From JAZKFT01 sp965246935 (GTDB taxonomy: Bacteria > Bacteroidota > Bacteroidia > Chitinophagales > Chitinophagaceae): a stretch of DNA of 64,000 bases. Made by a program: the position numbers and the translations under genes. Shown piece after piece: positions 18,275 through 28,282 of the stretch (its first letter is position 1; each line of letters begins with the position of its first letter). The notes beneath the pieces are model-generated. The model saw nothing but the letters and a program-made list of their open reading frames with translations, searched no databases and was not told the DNA's origin. The stretch spans positions 620,001 to 684,000 of the forward strand of contig CBDFGC010000008.1 of assembly GCA_965246935.1 (NCBI GenBank). Direction: 5' to 3'.

Positions 18275-21193
18275 TTATAGATTAACTTTTACGCCCCCGG
18301 TCAGGGTTCTTAACACAGGGTATCCCGTCAGTGATTCCGGATCGCCATAAGGAATTTTATCTATGGAAAACAGGTTGGTGCCGGTTACAAAAATGCGTAT
18401 CCCTTTTAGCGACGCCCTGCTGATGAATTTGGCAGACAGGTTATAGCCGATTTCCACACTGCGAAGTTTTATAAAACTCCCATCCCGCTGGTAAAAGGAA
18501 GAGAACTGGTAATTATTGAGGTTGTTTTTTGAGGATAGCCGTGGATAAGTAGCGGTAGCTGCTGTTTGTGGTGTCCATCTTCCCAATGCGATGTCACTTA
18601 TCTGGCCATTGTTCTGAAAGGCGGCAAAATAATTTCCGGTCAGGTTAATGGTGTTGCCACTAACACCCTGCAATACAAAATCAAAATCAAAGCCTTTTAC
18701 CTGAAGGCCCCCATGTAAGCCTGCAATCAGTTTTGGGATAGATGGATTGCCGATTGGCTGTACATCGTTGCCGTCAATAATACCATCCGGCTTGCCTTCG
18801 GGGCCGCCAATATCCTGGTATTTAATATCGCCGGCTTTAATAACTTCCGTAAGCAGTGCCGGAACTTTTTTTGGATCGATTGCCCGCTGGGCTATGTCTT
18901 CCGGGGTAAAAAATCCGATAGCTTTATAACCGAACGGCTGGCCAATGGCAGTATTGGTTCTGTACAATAAGGTATTTAGCTGAATGGCTTCTGCATTAAA
19001 AATAATTTTGTTTTTTGTATAAGCAACATTGCCTTCTATAAAAAACCGGAAGTTTTTCTTTGCTGTGTTGTTATACCGGAGTGATGCCTCAAAACCTTTG
19101 TTATTGCTTTTACCCTGGTTCAGTACCGGCGAAATAGCACCGAGGTATTGCGGAACAATACTGGCGGAAGAAACCAGGATATTATAGCGGTCCCGGTTGT
19201 ATACATCAAAGCTGATATCAAAGTTTTTAGCAATGGTTGCATCCAGCCCAATATTGTATGATTTTTCTTTTTCCCAGCTTAGGTTCGGGTTGGCCAGCAA
19301 TGCCTCTGCCGTACCACCTGAATTGGCGTTACTGGTTCCAAAAACATAACTGCCGCCGCCAAATGTTTGTGTATATAAAGAATACCGGGTTGATAATCCT
19401 AACCCCACTACAATATCATTACCCACAAGGCCATACGAACCTCTTAACTTGAGGAAATTAATAGCCTTGCTACCTTTCAAAAACTTTTCATTGGATGCAA
19501 TCCACCCAATGGATCCGGCAGGGAAGAATCCACCTCTTTTGCCTTTTGGAAACAGATTGCTTGCCATGTAAGACCCGGAAAATTCTCCAATGTATTTATC
19601 ATTATAAACATACGTTGCACGGCCCGATACGCTGTTATGCCGGTAGGGGTCGGTGGAATTGGCAGTAGGGTTGGTGTTGTCGCCGGCCGGTCCAAAGTAG
19701 TTTACCTCATCCCGGTTGAACATAGCCATACCGGTTATGTTATGTTTACCAAACGACCGGTCATAATTTAAAAATGCCTGTACAATAATGTTGCGGTACT
19801 GGTCGAGCCTTTGTTCAGTGCCGCTAAGAGAGGTTAGCTGCGTACCCGGTACCAGTGTCACACTATCTTTTCCGCCTGTAGTTTTAAACGGTACATAACG
19901 GGGGTATGCTTTTGATTTAATAGAGCCGGATTTAAAATAGCTGTTGATAGATACCGCTGCCGAAGCACTCAGGCCTTTGGTAACCATATCTAACTGCTCG
20001 GTAAACTTTAAGGAGGATAAAATAGTACGGGCATTGGTTTTATAAAAACCGGTGGAAAGCAGGTTGCCAACAGGATTAGCGTACAAAGAACTTCCGCCAT
20101 ATGTACCGTTTGCATTGTACACCGGGAAGGCGTTGGGGGCTAAATTGGCTAACAGGTTAAAGGTATTTCCGGTGGTATAATCATTGGGGTTATTCGTTTC
20201 TTCCGCAGAGCCTGCAATTCTGAATTCGGTGGACAAACGCCTGGTAATATTAACATCGAGGTTTGTGCGGAAATTGTACCGGGAATAGTTGGAGTTACTG
20301 CTTTCGTCGTTCTGATCGCCAAATTTTCTGAATAATCCCTGGCTGAATAAGGCATTTAAAACTACCTGATACCGTACGGTATTATCACCGCCGTTCAGGC
20401 TAAGATCGTAACTGGAAACAGGCGCCGTTTTCCGTAGCACCTGGTCGTACCAGTTTACATCGGGATGATAAAGAGGGTCGCTGTGGTCCTGGTAGGCTTT
20501 TAAGTCCGCATCTGTGTACAGTGGCGTCAGGCCATCGTTCACCCTGGCCTCGTTATACAGGCTGGCATACTGGTAAGAATTTAAAAAATGGGGAAGTTGC
20601 TGTGCCTGGCTAAATCCCTGCCTGGTATTAAAAATCACTTGCAAAGGGCCTACGTTACCCCGCTTGGTAGTTACCAGAATAACGCCGTTGGCCCCGCGGG
20701 CACCATACACAGCCGTAGCAGCCGCATCTTTTAACACGCTGATGGATTCAATTTCTTCGGGCAGCAATTGCATGAAACTATTAGCCAGTCCCAATCCATT
20801 GCTGATGTAGCCATCTATCACATATAAGGGGTTTGTACTGGCATCGCCGAAGGTATTTCTGCCTCTTACTATCAGGCCGGGTACCGCTGCACCGGGTTCT
20901 GAACCGCCCTGCGATACCGTTAAACCGGGCAGCCTTCCGTACAAGGTATTGCCCAGGTTCAGCGTAAAATTTTTATCAATGGAATTACCATATACGGTTG
21001 AGATAGCACTGGTAATATATTTTTTAGGCTGTTTGCCAAAACCAATATCCTTATAGTCCGGCTGTAGAATTTGTATGGAACTGTCCCCACCTGTTTTGTC
21101 GTCCGGGGAACCCATCTGAGCCTGTGAAAAACCGGCAAACCCTGCCTGCAACAGGAGTAGCAGGCCTGCACGTTTTACATATTTTAATTTCAT
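18275..21193 (-). CDS. SusC/RagA-type TonB-dependent transporter without N-terminal regulatory domains (pair 2)
   Basis: A 972-residue outer-membrane protein with a signal peptide ending near FSQAQ. Unlike its neighbour it goes almost straight into the plug. A degenerate TonB-box-like DIGFGKQPKKY is followed by LYGRLPGLTVSQGGSEPGA, VRGRNTFGDASTNPLYVIDG and ISVLKDAAATAVYGARGANG, the SusC plug signatures (about residues 80-175). The barrel ends with the aromatic-flanked TLTGGVKVNL. Neither the STN domain nor the carboxypeptidase-like beta-sandwich is present, so it probably imports glycan but does not signal to FecR. It is the second of two tandem SusC genes. Confidence 0.93.
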   Translation of the reverse strand: MKLKYVKRAGLLLLLQAGFAGFSQAQMGSPDDKTGGDSSIQILQPDYKDIGFGKQPKKYITSAISTVYGNSIDKNFTLNLGNTLYGRLPGLTVSQGGSEPGAAVPGLIVRGRNTFGDASTNPLYVIDGYISNGLGLANSFMQLLPEEIESISVLKDAAATAVYGARGANGVILVTTKRGNVGPLQVIFNTRQGFSQAQQLPHFLNSYQYASLYNEARVNDGLTPLYTDADLKAYQDHSDPLYHPDVNWYDQVLRKTAPVSSYDLSLNGGDNTVRYQVVLNALFSQGLFRKFGDQNDESSNSNYSRYNFRTNLDVNITRRLSTEFRIAGSAEETNNPNDYTTGNTFNLLANLAPNAFPVYNANGTYGGSSLYANPVGNLLSTGFYKTNARTILSSLKFTEQLDMVTKGLSASAAVSINSYFKSGSIKSKAYPRYVPFKTTGGKDSVTLVPGTQLTSLSGTEQRLDQYRNIIVQAFLNYDRSFGKHNITGMAMFNRDEVNYFGPAGDNTNPTANSTDPYRHNSVSGRATYVYNDKYIGEFSGSYMASNLFPKGKRGGFFPAGSIGWIASNEKFLKGSKAINFLKLRGSYGLVGNDIVVGLGLSTRYSLYTQTFGGGSYVFGTSNANSGGTAEALLANPNLSWEKEKSYNIGLDATIAKNFDISFDVYNRDRYNILVSSASIVPQYLGAISPVLNQGKSNNKGFEASLRYNNTAKKNFRFFIEGNVAYTKNKIIFNAEAIQLNTLLYRTNTAIGQPFGYKAIGFFTPEDIAQRAIDPKKVPALLTEVIKAGDIKYQDIGGPEGKPDGIIDGNDVQPIGNPSIPKLIAGLHGGLQVKGFDFDFVLQGVSGNTINLTGNYFAAFQNNGQISDIALGRWTPQTAATATYPRLSSKNNLNNYQFSSFYQRDGSFIKLRSVEIGYNLSAKFISRASLKGIRIFVTGTNLFSIDKIPYGDPESLTGYPVLRTLTGGVKVNL

Positions 21194-21253
21194 GATAAGC
21201 GTTAAAGCAGTTAATAATATTTTAAGCGATCTGGTTGGTTATAATCCGGGGTT

Positions 21254-23038
21254 TTAGAAATACCCGGGGTTTTGCACCAGGTTTCCTTTTAGGGCTTCGG
21301 CCTGCGGAAAAGGATGCAGGTACATTCTTTTTCCGAAAGTCCGGTTTTCAAAAGTGTAAGGCAACCAACTGTATAGGGTACCTACTTTATTGATTTGCAG
21401 ACCCTCAAATTTGCCTTTCATTACCCCTTCTTCTTCAGCAATACCCCATCTTCTGATATCCCACATGCGGTGGTCATCAAAAAACAGTTCAATGGCTATT
21501 TCATTTCTTAATCTTATTCTGAAATCGGCCTGCGACAAGCCGGTAGGAAGCCTGGGCATTCCGGAACGTGCCCGTATGGTATCAACATACTTATAGGCCA
21601 ATGCAGGACCGGCAGCTTCGTTTTGTGCTTCAGCATAATCGAGGTATAATTCGTTTACCCGGAATATAACATCCGGCATTACAAAATTGCCTGCTGTATT
21701 GAACGGGATATATTTATGTACCCAGCTTCCACCTTTGCAGCCTGCATAATCTTTACCACCATTAAAAATGAGGGAGATAGGATTAGCTGCATTGTAATAG
21801 GATGCTGTAAAATTGATAGACTGCCTGAACCGTGGATCTAACTGTGCATATTTAGCCAGCAAATCGGTGCCGCCGGCAGCATCCCAGGTCATAGGTGTGC
21901 CATCCAGTTTCTCGTATTTGCGTAAAAAATTCAGTGGTACGGAAATGCCGCTCCAGAATGAGCCATAACAGGCGGGGTTTACAAAGGTCAAAGGTGCATT
22001 ACCCGTATTGGTGGTACCAAACCCCTGGAAGGCAAGAATGATTTCCGCATTGTTGTATTGCTCCCACGAATTGCGGTAATTACCGGCAATAGGTATGGCG
22101 CCCGATGCAGGAAGAGCAGGGTTCCTGTTGGCTGGCACATCTAACAAAGCGTAGCCGTTTGATTCTACATAAGAGATGGCTTCCTTAGCTGCATCTGCTG
22201 CCACTAGCCAGCGGTTTGCATCGTAATTGCCCAGGCAGATGAGTTTATTATTAGCCGGGTTATCCATGCTAAGCCAGGGTGTAGCAGTATTGAACTGAGG
22301 GCTTGCGGCAAATAGTAAAACTTTTGCTTTGATAGCATAAGCCGTAGCTTTATTTGCCCTGCCTTTTAGTACTGCTGAAAAAGCAGCCGGCAAATCGGGG
22401 TTGGCAATGGCATCATTGCAATCCTTCAACACAAAATTGATACAATCCTGCAGGGATGACCGGGGCACATTAACGGGCTGGCCGGGTTCAAAAACAGAAT
22501 CTACTATTGGTACACCGCCATAACGCTTAATCATCTCCATATAGTTCATGGCCCGCAGTACTTTCATTTCGCCCTTTACCTGGTTTTTGTAGGCAGCATC
22601 TGCATCCGGCACCTCGTCAATCCTGCTTAATATTAATTTTATCTGCCGCAAGGCTATCCAGCGGATATAATACCGGTAGTCTTCATAGTTAATGATATTG
22701 GTGGACTGTACATCCCCGCTATTCCAGTAATTGGTAGTTACAAACCCGGCTTCCGACGCATCGCCTTCGTCCGTAATATCCGAAGTCGGGTGAATGACGT
22801 CTGTGTTATTCACCTGCGTGTTTACCGTAGAGTAAGTAGCCTGGTCCCGATAGCGGAACAGGGAATGCACGGCATACTTGTAAGTGGTATTGATGAACAG
22901 ATCAAGGTTTACTTTAGAAGTAAAAACCGTGTTCTCTGTAATGTCCACACCGGGGGCCTTGTCCAGGAAGTTTTTCTTGCAGGCGGATAAAGCAAGCAGG
23001 AAAATAAGTGTTAAGGAAAATAATAAATACTTTTTCAT
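21254..23038 (-). CDS. SusD/RagB-type outer-membrane lipoprotein (pair 1)
   Basis: A 594-residue lipoprotein with lipobox LLALSAC (Cys near residue 20). The conserved helices KGEMKVLRAMNYMEMIKRYGGVPIV (about 155-180), VIFRVNELYLDYAEAQNEA and RNEIAIELFFDDHRMWDIRRWG (about 525-546) mark it as SusD. It binds the polysaccharide at the surface and pairs with the SusC encoded 12 bases upstream. It is the promoter-proximal pair, linked to the FecR system through its SusC partner. Confidence 0.95.
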   Translation of the reverse strand: MKKYLLFSLTLIFLLALSACKKNFLDKAPGVDITENTVFTSKVNLDLFINTTYKYAVHSLFRYRDQATYSTVNTQVNNTDVIHPTSDITDEGDASEAGFVTTNYWNSGDVQSTNIINYEDYRYYIRWIALRQIKLILSRIDEVPDADAAYKNQVKGEMKVLRAMNYMEMIKRYGGVPIVDSVFEPGQPVNVPRSSLQDCINFVLKDCNDAIANPDLPAAFSAVLKGRANKATAYAIKAKVLLFAASPQFNTATPWLSMDNPANNKLICLGNYDANRWLVAADAAKEAISYVESNGYALLDVPANRNPALPASGAIPIAGNYRNSWEQYNNAEIILAFQGFGTTNTGNAPLTFVNPACYGSFWSGISVPLNFLRKYEKLDGTPMTWDAAGGTDLLAKYAQLDPRFRQSINFTASYYNAANPISLIFNGGKDYAGCKGGSWVHKYIPFNTAGNFVMPDVIFRVNELYLDYAEAQNEAAGPALAYKYVDTIRARSGMPRLPTGLSQADFRIRLRNEIAIELFFDDHRMWDIRRWGIAEEEGVMKGKFEGLQINKVGTLYSWLPYTFENRTFGKRMYLHPFPQAEALKGNLVQNPGYF

Positions 23039-23050
23039 ATAAACAGCAGT

Positions 23051-26000
23051 TTAAAAATTTACATTAAGGCCAACGTTAATGGTTCTTACCAAAGGATAGG
23101 GTTCTGAATTGGTATCACCGGTTGATACATTCTCCGGATCTATTCCCTGGTACACATGGCTCCAGGTAATCAGGTTATTGGCATTGGCATAAATGCGTAG
23201 TGATTTTATACCAATTTTTTTGAGCATTGCCAGGCTTGCCCGGTAGCCTATTTCCGTGTTTTTTAAACGGATATAGCTTGCATCGGCCAGGTAAAAGTCT
23301 GTTCCGAAACTGGAATTAAGGGAAAACCGGGGAAAACTGATCGGCAGGCCGGCAGCAGCCCTTTCAGGGGTATAGCTTGCATTTAAATAACCGGCGGCTC
23401 CTTCGGGCGGGGCGCCACCAAAGCCACCATTTTTTTGGAACCGGGTGTAATACAGCGAAACATTGCCTACGCCCTGAAACAATACGGATAAATCGAACCC
23501 TTTATAATCGGCGCTGAGGGAAAGGCCAAATGTTTTTTCGGGCACGTTGGAATACCCGATAGGTACTTCATCAAAGCTATTGATGACACCATCTCCGTTT
23601 ACATCCCGGATTTTCAGATCACCTGGTTGAATTCGATTATTTCTGTCTGAATAAAAAGGCCGTTTGGCATCATTCACTTCATCCCAGGTCATAAAGATGC
23701 CTTCATTTATCTGGGCAAAAAACTGTCCCAGGCGTTGGCCTGTTCTGGCCTGATAGGGATAAATGGGTGGTATTTCATCTCTGAACAAAACTTTGTTGCG
23801 GGCGAAGCTGTAGTTGCCCGATATACGGTAGCCAAATTTTCCGATCCTGTCGGTATAGGTAATTTCACCTTCATATCCTTTGTTCTGCATTCTACCCAGG
23901 TTGGTAGCCGGCTGGCTTAATCCTACAACGGAAGATATGGTTTGTGGAAGGGCCAGGATATTGTTCCGCTTTTCACTAAATACATCGGCAGTAATGCTAA
24001 TTTTGTCTCTCCATAGCCGCATATCAAGACCAATATTCTGCTTAAGCGATCTTTCCCAGGTTACGTCTTTATTACCGGTACCGCCTTCACGGATGCCATT
24101 GTAAGCGGCAAAATTAGTTCCCACATTCCCGAAATAGTAGACATTACCAATAGTGGTGTAGCTGGTAGGGTTATAGATGAACCGGTTACCACCAATCTGG
24201 TCGAACCCAACCTCGCCGGTCGAACCCCTGAATTTCAGGAAAGTAACGATGCTTTTTTGCGGGAAAAACTTTTCCTGGGAAACCACCCATCCTAAAGAGT
24301 AGGCCGGGAAAAAGCCAAACCGTTTGCCTGGTGCAAAGTTTTCTGAACCATTGTAGCCAGCATCAAATGCAGCCAGGTAGCGGCCCTTAAAGTCGTAGGT
24401 TACACGGCCTGCAAAGCTTTGATACCCTTTTGGTACCAGGAACTGAAAGGTTGGGTCATACGTTTTTTGCTGGTTGTACAGCACCAGTCCGGTTACATTG
24501 TGGTTGCCAAATGAACGTTTATAATCGATACCAGCTTCTGCTGTTATTCTCCGGCTGAAGGTACCTGACTGGGTGAAATTGAACTGTGTTTCTGTTGCAC
24601 TTGGTACATAGTTTACCGTGCCATCCGGCAGTTTGTAAGCCATGTAAGAAATCAGGGCTTTACCATTCAGTATTTCCTGCGTATTATAAGTTTGAATGCC
24701 AACAAGGCCATGTACGGCCAGGCCTTTGGTGATATAACCCAGACTTTCATCCAGGCGCAACGAACCGTTTAAATAATTGCGGTAGGAACGCCTTACGCCC
24801 CCTGTTTGCCCCTGGTACAGATAATTGATATAGGGGTTATTATTTTTAGCATTGATATTTACAATTTTCCCGTCTACGATACCCGGACCGTCCAGTGGGC
24901 TTGCCCTGGCAATATCCCCTATCACTCTTTCCGTACCGGAACCACCATTTGGCCCGTTTCTTATTTCTGTTTGTGAGGATAAATCGAGTGCAATTTTAAA
25001 ATCCTTGGAAACATCAAAGTTGAAGTTAGAACGGATATTATATCTTCTGAAAGTAGATTGGGCATTAAAATCAGGAATAAGGCTTGTGAGATCTTTAAAC
25101 AAGCCTTGCTGATCGAAAAAGCCCCCGGATATAAAATAGCGAACTTTATTCTGGCCGCCGCTTACATTCAGGTTATGCTGGGTTTGAGTAGATACTTTTC
25201 TGAATAGTTCGTTAAACCAGTTTTTATTTGGGTGAAAAATAGGGTCGGCGCCGGATTGGTATAATTCAATATCGGTTGCGGAATAAAGTGGCGAGTAAAT
25301 ACTATTGTTTGCATAGGCATCTGCTTTTTGGCCGGCATTGTAAGCCGTTGCCCATTCGGCAGACGTCATGGAAGTACGCAGGTTCGTAAAGGAATTGAAG
25401 CTTTGGTTGTAGGTATAATTCACCCGTGGCGGGCCTGCCTTACCCCGTTTGGTAACGATGATAATAACCCCGTTTGCACCCCTGATTCCATATACAGCCG
25501 TAGAAGACGCATCCTTTAAAATAGTGAGTGATTCAATTTCATTTGGGTCGATATTATTATAATTAGATACTTCGATACCATCTACCAAAAACAAAGGATT
25601 GGTGGTTCCGGTAAACGTGCCAATACCCCTGATACGGATAATAGAGCCATCGTTGCCCGGTTCGCCACCTGCCTGTGTGGCAAATAACCCTGGCAAACGG
25701 CCTACCAGTGAATTACTGATGTTGGCCACCGGCGACTGTACCAGTTCCTTAGTGCCGATAGAGGCAATAGAACCGGTGGAGGTAATCTTTTTCTGGGTAC
25801 CGTAACCCACAACTACTACCTCATCTAATTTGCCGGCTTCCGGCTTTAATGACACATTTAAAGCAAGCTGGTTGCCAACGGCAACCTGTTGGGTTCCGAA
25901 TCCTACATTCGTAAATTCGAGCACGGAATTTACACTGCCTACTTTTAATTTAAAAGCACCGTTTTCAGCAGTAGAAGTAGAATTGGTAACGCCTTTTTCG

Positions 26001-26461
26001 CTGACGGTTACGCCGGAAACAGGCGCTCCTTTATCATCCGTTACATACCCTGTAACTTCAATGCCACCCTTGTTCTGCAGCGCAGCGCTTTGTTTTAAGG
26101 CATCCGGCATCATGCCTTTTTGAAACAGAACAACCTGGTTATTCACTACCCGGTAATCAATATTATAACCGGCCAGGTCCGTACTTAAAAAATCAATTAA
26201 TTTTTTGTCCTTTACTGAAACAGTAATAGCTCCGCTTGCCTTAATAACACCTGCACTAAAACTAATATTTACGGCAGTTTGTTTTTTAATCATCGCTACC
26301 ACTTCCTGCAGCGATTGATTTTTTACAGAGATGGTTACCCGTTTGTCTAATATCGTTTGTGCATGCAACGTCTGTAATGCCATTACACACATAAGAATGG
26401 GTATCATGATTACCCGGATGGAATCACTCCATAAAGCAGATAGCTGTGGTTTTTTTTTCAT
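23051..26461 (-). CDS. SusC/RagA-type TonB-dependent transducer with STN domain (pair 1)
   Basis: A 1136-residue protein. A signal peptide (to about residue 35) is followed by an STN (secretin/TonB N-terminal) domain (about 37-115), a carboxypeptidase-D-like beta-sandwich (about 133-207, GYVTDDKGAPVSGVTVSEKG) and the TonB-box region DEVVVVGYGTQKK (213-225). The plug holds RIRGIGTFTGTTNPLFLVDG and LTILKDASSTAVYGIRGANG. The 22-strand barrel ends TINVGLNVNF. STN-bearing SusC proteins both import glycan and contact a FecR anti-sigma factor, and the FecR gene lies 132 bases upstream. This is the expected sensor of the locus. Confidence 0.96.
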   Translation of the reverse strand: MKKKPQLSALWSDSIRVIMIPILMCVMALQTLHAQTILDKRVTISVKNQSLQEVVAMIKKQTAVNISFSAGVIKASGAITVSVKDKKLIDFLSTDLAGYNIDYRVVNNQVVLFQKGMMPDALKQSAALQNKGGIEVTGYVTDDKGAPVSGVTVSEKGVTNSTSTAENGAFKLKVGSVNSVLEFTNVGFGTQQVAVGNQLALNVSLKPEAGKLDEVVVVGYGTQKKITSTGSIASIGTKELVQSPVANISNSLVGRLPGLFATQAGGEPGNDGSIIRIRGIGTFTGTTNPLFLVDGIEVSNYNNIDPNEIESLTILKDASSTAVYGIRGANGVIIIVTKRGKAGPPRVNYTYNQSFNSFTNLRTSMTSAEWATAYNAGQKADAYANNSIYSPLYSATDIELYQSGADPIFHPNKNWFNELFRKVSTQTQHNLNVSGGQNKVRYFISGGFFDQQGLFKDLTSLIPDFNAQSTFRRYNIRSNFNFDVSKDFKIALDLSSQTEIRNGPNGGSGTERVIGDIARASPLDGPGIVDGKIVNINAKNNNPYINYLYQGQTGGVRRSYRNYLNGSLRLDESLGYITKGLAVHGLVGIQTYNTQEILNGKALISYMAYKLPDGTVNYVPSATETQFNFTQSGTFSRRITAEAGIDYKRSFGNHNVTGLVLYNQQKTYDPTFQFLVPKGYQSFAGRVTYDFKGRYLAAFDAGYNGSENFAPGKRFGFFPAYSLGWVVSQEKFFPQKSIVTFLKFRGSTGEVGFDQIGGNRFIYNPTSYTTIGNVYYFGNVGTNFAAYNGIREGGTGNKDVTWERSLKQNIGLDMRLWRDKISITADVFSEKRNNILALPQTISSVVGLSQPATNLGRMQNKGYEGEITYTDRIGKFGYRISGNYSFARNKVLFRDEIPPIYPYQARTGQRLGQFFAQINEGIFMTWDEVNDAKRPFYSDRNNRIQPGDLKIRDVNGDGVINSFDEVPIGYSNVPEKTFGLSLSADYKGFDLSVLFQGVGNVSLYYTRFQKNGGFGGAPPEGAAGYLNASYTPERAAAGLPISFPRFSLNSSFGTDFYLADASYIRLKNTEIGYRASLAMLKKIGIKSLRIYANANNLITWSHVYQGIDPENVSTGDTNSEPYPLVRTINVGLNVNF

Positions 26462-26593
26462 AAGCTTTTAGGTTTGGCAGTTTCGTTTTTTCGATAAGGC
26501 ACACTACGTGCAAATAGCAGGTATATTAATAGTTGCAGGTAATTATCTACAGTTAAAGCAGTCAGTTATTTCTCTATACTAAAATCGTTGGCC

Positions 26594-27673
26594 CTATTTA
26601 CAACCGTTACCTATAATAGTAATAGTTGTATCTGCAATCTCATATTTGGCACCTATGGCAAGGCATATTATTCTAAGCTTATTGTATAAATCCTGTTCGG
26701 TTATATCACCACTAAAAACACAATTATATACCTGGTCATTGGCTACTGCAATCTCAATTCCATACTCCGTTTCGATATCCCTAAGCACATCGGAGAGTTT
26801 TGCATTTTGAAACTTAAATTTCGAATCAATTGCTATTGCATTAGCAACCGTATCCTCTTTTACAATAGGTATGGGCGCATCAACCAAAGCAGCTTTCATT
26901 AGTCTTTGACGGCCCTGGTAAATTGCTTTTTGATTAGGTGTTACCAATATGCCACTGTCTTTCGTTACATCCGTATGCACTTTTCTGTTTTCATATACCA
27001 TCACTTTACCGGTCAGCACTTCTACTTCAATATTGCCGGTCCGGCTATTGGTGCTAATATGGAAGGTGGTGCCTAATACTTTGGTTACTACATCATTATA
27101 GTACACATAAAAAGGCTTTAACGGATTTTTTGTTATTTTAAACAACGCCTCCCCTTCCATAAACACCTCTCTTTTAGCTGAAAAAAGATTGGCTGAATAA
27201 AATAAAGAAGACTTAGGCTGAAGCAGGATGTGGCTGCCATCCGGAAGTACAACAGCCATTTCAGTACCTGTATTGTTACTAATTTTTTGGGAACTGTTTT
27301 CTTTGAAGCCTTCTGAAAAATTACTTTGTATTTGCCGGTTACTATTCAGATACATCAATGCGGAAACAACAGCAATCAGCAAAACAGCAGCAACCATGCG
27401 CCACCTGTTTCCGGCTTTGCGGATGCTTCGTAAAAGCCCTTGTTTTTGCTGAGATTTTAAAATAGTATGGATGATCCGTTTATTCACCTGCGGCGGTAAA
27501 TCTGTTCCGCTATCAAAGTCTTCCTGATAAATTCTGGTATCAAAATCAGCTTTCAATATATCATCATAATCACCTGTGGCAAGCAACGAATAGAACTCCT
27601 CTTTTTCCAAAGCAGACAGACTGCCTTCTACATAACCAGACAGGAGATAAGTAAACCGTCTTGCTGACTTCAT
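26594..27673 (-). CDS. FecR-family anti-sigma factor
   Basis: A 359-residue inner-membrane protein. The cytoplasmic N-terminus (1-90) would bind a sigma factor. A single membrane span (about 92-108, MVAAVLLIAVVSALMYL) leads to a periplasmic FecR domain (about 140-235, TEMAVVLPDGSHILLQPKSSLFY, FHISTNSRTGNIEVEVLTGKV). The C-terminal DUF4974-like region (about 285-355, FQNAKLSDVLRDIETEYGIEI) contacts the STN domain of the SusC transducer. It should hold an ECF sigma factor inactive until the transporter senses its glycan. No sigma-factor gene lies next to it. The only ECF gene in the window is at 40141-40746. Confidence 0.94.
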   Translation of the reverse strand: MKSARRFTYLLSGYVEGSLSALEKEEFYSLLATGDYDDILKADFDTRIYQEDFDSGTDLPPQVNKRIIHTILKSQQKQGLLRSIRKAGNRWRMVAAVLLIAVVSALMYLNSNRQIQSNFSEGFKENSSQKISNNTGTEMAVVLPDGSHILLQPKSSLFYSANLFSAKREVFMEGEALFKITKNPLKPFYVYYNDVVTKVLGTTFHISTNSRTGNIEVEVLTGKVMVYENRKVHTDVTKDSGILVTPNQKAIYQGRQRLMKAALVDAPIPIVKEDTVANAIAIDSKFKFQNAKLSDVLRDIETEYGIEIAVANDQVYNCVFSGDITEQDLYNKLRIICLAIGAKYEIADTTITIIGNGCK

Positions 27674-28282
27674 AAATGTTTTTACTGATGACTGATAGTG
27701 TATAGTACAACTTCATATCAAAAAAAGAGTACACACTGAAAAAAATAATCTTTTACCGGGCTTTGCAAGGCCTGCAATGGCTACCAGCAGCTTGTTTTCT
27801 GTAAAAAACCATTCCCTGAATAGAAGTAATTTTTATAAGAAAGCGCTGTCAATTATCACTGTTTCAATACGCTTATGCAATACCTGTGTTTTTACAGTGG
27901 CCGGAGTCTTTTGTTTCCAGCCAATGTGAATTTACGCCGGATACATGATGGTTGATGGTAAGAAATATGGCCATGCCTTTTTCCGGCAAAAAATGCATCG
28001 CTTGCATTGATGGATAGGGCAAACGCATCTAAATAATTAGGATAAGGATATTACGGTTTTTTGTGCCGTAGGCCATCCGCGGCGGCGGAGTGGGTAGCAG
28101 CAAGAATTTGGGGGCTACCAAGCGTTCCCATAGGAACGCTTGGTGCTTTGCTAAACGGTTTTCTACCCACCAAAAGTCCCGATGGGACTAAAAGCCATTT
28201 ATAATTTTTAAAATTCAAGAGATTTTCTCGCTTAAAAAATTTAGATGCGTTTGCCCTGCATTGATGGATTAGTACGTAATCA
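27674..28282. other. Intergenic region of about 600 bases with no recognised gene
   Basis: No convincing gene is seen. The usual place of an ECF sigma gene next to fecR is empty. The right half is repeat DNA (see 28118-28189). The left half, next to the FecR start, should hold the promoter of the polysaccharide locus, but no clear TAnnTTTG box was found. Confidence 0.6.
28118..28189. repeat. Hairpin-forming intergenic repeat
   Basis: CCAAGCGTTCC (28118-28128) and GGAACGCTTGG (28133-28143) are perfect 11-base arms around a four-base loop. Close by, AGTCCC-GAT-GGGACT (28175-28189) forms a second small hairpin. The GC-rich CCGCGGCGGCGG just left of these recalls the other repeats in this window. 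A minus-strand reading frame across it (28051-28302) is a by-product of the repeat. Confidence 0.7.
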
